A stretch of DNA of 64,000 bases from Sphingomonas sp. (lineage in GTDB: Bacteria > Pseudomonadota > Alphaproteobacteria > Sphingomonadales > Sphingomonadaceae). A program made the translations under genes and the position numbers. Below, piece after piece: positions 61,332 through 64,000 of the stretch (its first letter is position 1; each line of letters begins with the position of its first letter). The notes beneath the pieces were generated by a model. It saw only the letters and a list, made by a program, of their open reading frames with translations. It was not told the DNA's origin and did not search any database. The DNA lies in contig NZ_JAFKMA010000003.1 in the NCBI RefSeq assembly GCF_017304635.1, forward strand, positions 191,001 to 255,000, given 5' to 3'.

Positions 61332-64000
61332 TCAGGCCGGGCTCGCCGCCGCTTCCCCGTCGCCTTTGCCGGTCCTCTCCGCCCGCCGCGCCTGGCGCCG
61401 TTCCATCCACTTGGCGAGCGCGATGTGGAACGCCGGCGTCAGGTACAAGGTCAGCGCCTGCGAGAACAGCAGCCCGCCGACGACGGCGATCCCGAGCGGC
61501 CGCCGCGCCTCCGCGCCAGCGCCGAACCCCAAGGCGATCGGCAGCGAGCCGAGCAACGCCGCCAGCGTCGTCATCATGATCGGGCGGAACCGCACGGTCG
61601 CCGCCTCGATCATCGCGGCGCGCGGATCCTTCCACTTCTCCTCGCCCGAGCGTTCGAGTTCGAGCGCATAGTCGATCATCATGATCCCGTTCTTCTTCAC
61701 GAGCCCGACCAGCAGGATCAGCCCGACGAAGCTGAACAAGTTCAATTCCTGCCCGAAGATCACCAGCATCAGGATCGCGCCGAACCCGGCAAGCGGCAGC
61801 GAGGTCAGGATGGTCAGCGGGTGCAGCGCATTCTCGTACAGGATCGCCAGCACGCCGTAGATCAACAGCACGGTGATGAGCATCAGCACCGGCAGCGTCT
61901 TCATCGAATTCTCGAACGCCTGGGCCGATCCGGCGAAGGTGCCGGTGATCGCGGTGTCGTCGCCCTTGCCGAGGATGGTCGTCATCAGATTGCCGACCTT
62001 CGTCGTCGCGTCGCCGATCGACACGCCGGGGGCGAGGTTCATCGACAGCGTCACGGCGGGCAGGCTGCCGTAATGGTTGATCGCGACCGGGCCGACATCG
62101 GTATGGACGTCGGCGACCGCGCGCAGCGGCACCATCGGCCCGCCCGCCTGCGTCAGCACCGAGGCCGTCCCCGAGCTGCTGTTCGAGGTCTGCGTGCCGA
62201 CCGCGGTGATGCCCGGCGTCTGGCTGCCGTTGAACGACAGCGCGTCGAGCCCGTTCAGGTCGCTCTGCGCGAACGGTTCGACCTGGAGCAGCACTTCGTA
62301 CTGGTCGGTATCGCCGTAGATCGTGCTGACCTTGCGCCCGCCATAGGCGCTTTGCAGCGTGTCCTGCAGCCCCGCCGCGGTCACGCCGAGCGAAGCGGCC
62401 TGTTCGCGGTGGAAGTCAACGCGGATCTCGGGATTCTTCACTTGCAGGTCGCTTTGCGCGTCCTGGATGCCGTCGAGCTTCTTGACCTGTTGCAGGATCG
62501 CGTCGGACTGGGCGTACAGCGCCTTCTGGTCGGTCGATTGCAGGACGTATTGCAGCGATCCGCTCGACGCGGTCGGGCCCATGTCGATCGCGGGCGGGTT
62601 GGTCATCGTCAGCTTGATGCCCTCGACCTTGTCGGCCTGGGTGCGCACTTCCTGGATGACGTCGTCGGCGCTGCCCTTGCGCTGGCCGAGCGGCTTGAGC
62701 CCGATCAGCAGCCGTCCGCTATTGCCCAGCGTCCCGTCCGATCCGATCACCGACAGGACGGAGGCGACATTGGGATCGGCCTGGATGATCTTCACCACCT
62801 GGTTCTGCTTGGCGACGAAATCGGCGTAGGCGGTGCCCTCCGGCACGCGCGTGTCGCCGTCGATCTTCCCCGAATCGACGCGCGGGATGAACCCCTTCTC
62901 GACGATCGTGTAGACGCCGACCGTGCCGAGCAAGGTCGCCGCGCCGATCAGGATCATCAGCCCGATATGATCGGTGGTCCAGGTCAGCGAGCGGGCATAG
63001 CCGCGCTCCGACGCCGCGATAACGCGGTCGAAGCGGTCGAACACCCAGCCCTTGCTCTTCTTCGTCGACAGCCAGCGGCTCGCCAGCATCGGCGTGAGGC
63101 TCAGCGAGACGATCCCCGACAGCACCACGGTGATCGCGATCACGATGCCGAATTCGGAGAACAGCCGCCCGACCAGCCCGCCCATGAACACGATCGGCAG
63201 GAACACCGCCGCCAGCGAGATCGTCATCGACAGGACGGTGAAGCCGATCTCCTTCGACGCGGCGATCGCGGCGTCCATCCGGCTCGCGCCTTCCTCGGCA
63301 TGGCGGACGATGTTCTCGATCACGACGATCGCGTCGTCGACCACGAACCCGACCGACAGCGTGAGCGCGAGCAGCGAAATGTTGTCGAGGCTGAAATGCA
63401 GCAGGTGCATGATGCCGAACGTGCCGATCAGCGACGTCGGCAGGACGAGCGCCACCACCAGCGTCGCCATCCAGCTCCGCAGGAACAGCAGGATCACGCC
63501 GATCACCAGCACGAGCGAGCCGACCAGGGTCCATTCCACGTCCTCGACCGACGAGCCGATATAGTCGCCGCGATCGTACAGCACGTCGAGCTGGGCATCG
63601 CCCGGCAGTTGCGCGCGGATCTCCGGCAACGCCTTCTGGATACCCTGCGTCACCGCCAGCGTGTTGGCGCCGGGCTGGCGGTGGATGTTGACCTCGATCG
63701 CGCGCTGGCCGTTGACGAAGGCGGAGGTCTGGAGGTTCTCGATACTGTCCTCGGCATGGCCGATGTCGCGGAACCGGACCGGCGCGCCGTCCTTGTAGAC
63801 CAGCACGAGCTTGTCGAAATCGGCCGCCTTCTTGAACTGGCCGTCGGCCTTCACGGTGTAGGAGCGCGCCTTGCCCATCAGCGTGCCGGCGGGCGCGTTG
63901 CTGTTGGCCGCCTGCACCGCCGACACGATCTGGTCGAACCCCAAATGCCGCGCCGCCAGCAGATGCGGGTTCACGAACAGCCGCACCGCATATTTCTGCG
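61332..64000 (-). CDS. RND efflux permease, MdtB/MdtC-like (5' end outside window)
   Basis: At least 889 residues of an inner-membrane RND multidrug pump; the coding frame continues past base 64000, so the N-terminal part is missing here. Visible parts include the porter domain (QKYAVRLFVNP at the window edge), the first TM bundle (SLVLVIGVILLFLRSWMATLVV), proton-relay helix 4 region GFVVDDAIVVIENIVRHAEEG with adjacent Asp residues, and the second bundle (LILLVGLVKKNGIMMIDYALELER). The K/D/D relay identifies an active HAE1-type transporter. MdtB/MdtC-like by the VGFVVDDAIVV and NGIMMIDYA forms. Convergent with the PhoQ-like kinase gene. Confidence 0.92.
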   Translation of the reverse strand, partial: QKYAVRLFVNPHLLAARHLGFDQIVSAVQAANSNAPAGTLMGKARSYTVKADGQFKKAADFDKLVLVYKDGAPVRFRDIGHAEDSIENLQTSAFVNGQRAIEVNIHRQPGANTLAVTQGIQKALPEIRAQLPGDAQLDVLYDRGDYIGSSVEDVEWTLVGSLVLVIGVILLFLRSWMATLVVALVLPTSLIGTFGIMHLLHFSLDNISLLALTLSVGFVVDDAIVVIENIVRHAEEGASRMDAAIAASKEIGFTVLSMTISLAAVFLPIVFMGGLVGRLFSEFGIVIAITVVLSGIVSLSLTPMLASRWLSTKKSKGWVFDRFDRVIAASERGYARSLTWTTDHIGLMILIGAATLLGTVGVYTIVEKGFIPRVDSGKIDGDTRVPEGTAYADFVAKQNQVVKIIQADPNVASVLSVIGSDGTLGNSGRLLIGLKPLGQRKGSADDVIQEVRTQADKVEGIKLTMTNPPAIDMGPTASSGSLQYVLQSTDQKALYAQSDAILQQVKKLDGIQDAQSDLQVKNPEIRVDFHREQAASLGVTAAGLQDTLQSAYGGRKVSTIYGDTDQYEVLLQVEPFAQSDLNGLDALSFNGSQTPGITAVGTQTSNSSSGTASVLTQAGGPMVPLRAVADVHTDVGPVAINHYGSLPAVTLSMNLAPGVSIGDATTKVGNLMTTILGKGDDTAITGTFAGSAQAFENSMKTLPVLMLITVLLIYGVLAILYENALHPLTILTSLPLAGFGAILMLVIFGQELNLFSFVGLILLVGLVKKNGIMMIDYALELERSGEEKWKDPRAAMIEAATVRFRPIMMTTLAALLGSLPIALGFGAGAEARRPLGIAVVGGLLFSQALTLYLTPAFHIALAKWMERRQARRAERTGKGDGEAAASPA

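Overview
The window reads as chromosomal DNA of a sphingomonad alphaproteobacterium (Sphingomonas-like). Supporting points are the high, even GC content, a hisC-tyrC pair like that known from Zymomonas, a sphingomonad-style TonB receptor, the PhaR/thiolase pair, a MASE1 sensor kinase and REP-type palindromes. I see no phage, insertion sequence, CRISPR array or obvious foreign island. One gene (RND pump) runs off the right edge.

Layout. 0.2-1.5 kb: small envelope proteins. 1.5-9.6 kb: old yellow enzyme, EamA exporter, COQ9, feoAB behind a Fur-like box, ssb, a GAF protein, then metX-GNAT-metW on the minus strand led by a Tat-exported amine oxidase (to 11.2 kb). 11.3-17.2 kb: hisC-tyrC facing an overlapping ftsE-ftsX-ydcF-plsC operon, a zinc-ribbon protein and tRNA-Leu(GAG). 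17.3-19.2 kb: a DUF3857/transglutaminase protein. 19.5-26.9 kb: a stress-type island with a Crp/Fnr regulator, SRPBCC protein, zinc alcohol dehydrogenase, SDR, HbpS-like protein, DUF4142 protein and an exported GH13 enzyme. Three FNR/FixK-like palindromes lie only in its intergenic gaps. 26.9-31.7 kb: a 1438-residue hybrid kinase (MASE1, five PAS, HisKA, ATPase, REC, Hpt) plus a REC-only regulator. 31.7-35.5 kb: an isolated LeuA-type regulatory domain, an orphan CpaF, a strongly folded intergenic element and a retropepsin-PDZ protein. 35.5-41.3 kb: phaR/phaA and a large TonB receptor with a textbook terminator. 41.3-44.0 kb: alr and an MHS-family symporter. 44.3-52.8 kb: a minus-strand valine-catabolism cluster (mmsA, acyl-CoA dehydrogenase, HIBYL-CoA hydrolase, enoyl-CoA hydratase, mmsB) with phaC embedded in it and a Gre-like factor at its end. 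52.9-57.8 kb: a vitamin B12 uptake operon btuB-btuF-btuC-btuD under a cobalamin riboswitch. 57.9-64 kb: ogt, a proline-rich exported protein, a PhoPQ-like two-component pair and an RND pump.

How parts connect. phaA, phaR and phaC point to polyhydroxyalkanoate storage. Placing phaC among branched-chain acyl-CoA genes links storage to valine breakdown (inference). The B12 locus has a complete reading: riboswitch, SD-sequestering hairpin, receptor, binding protein, permease and ATPase. Many genes are joined by 1-4 base start/stop overlaps, so most operon calls rest on direct sequence evidence.
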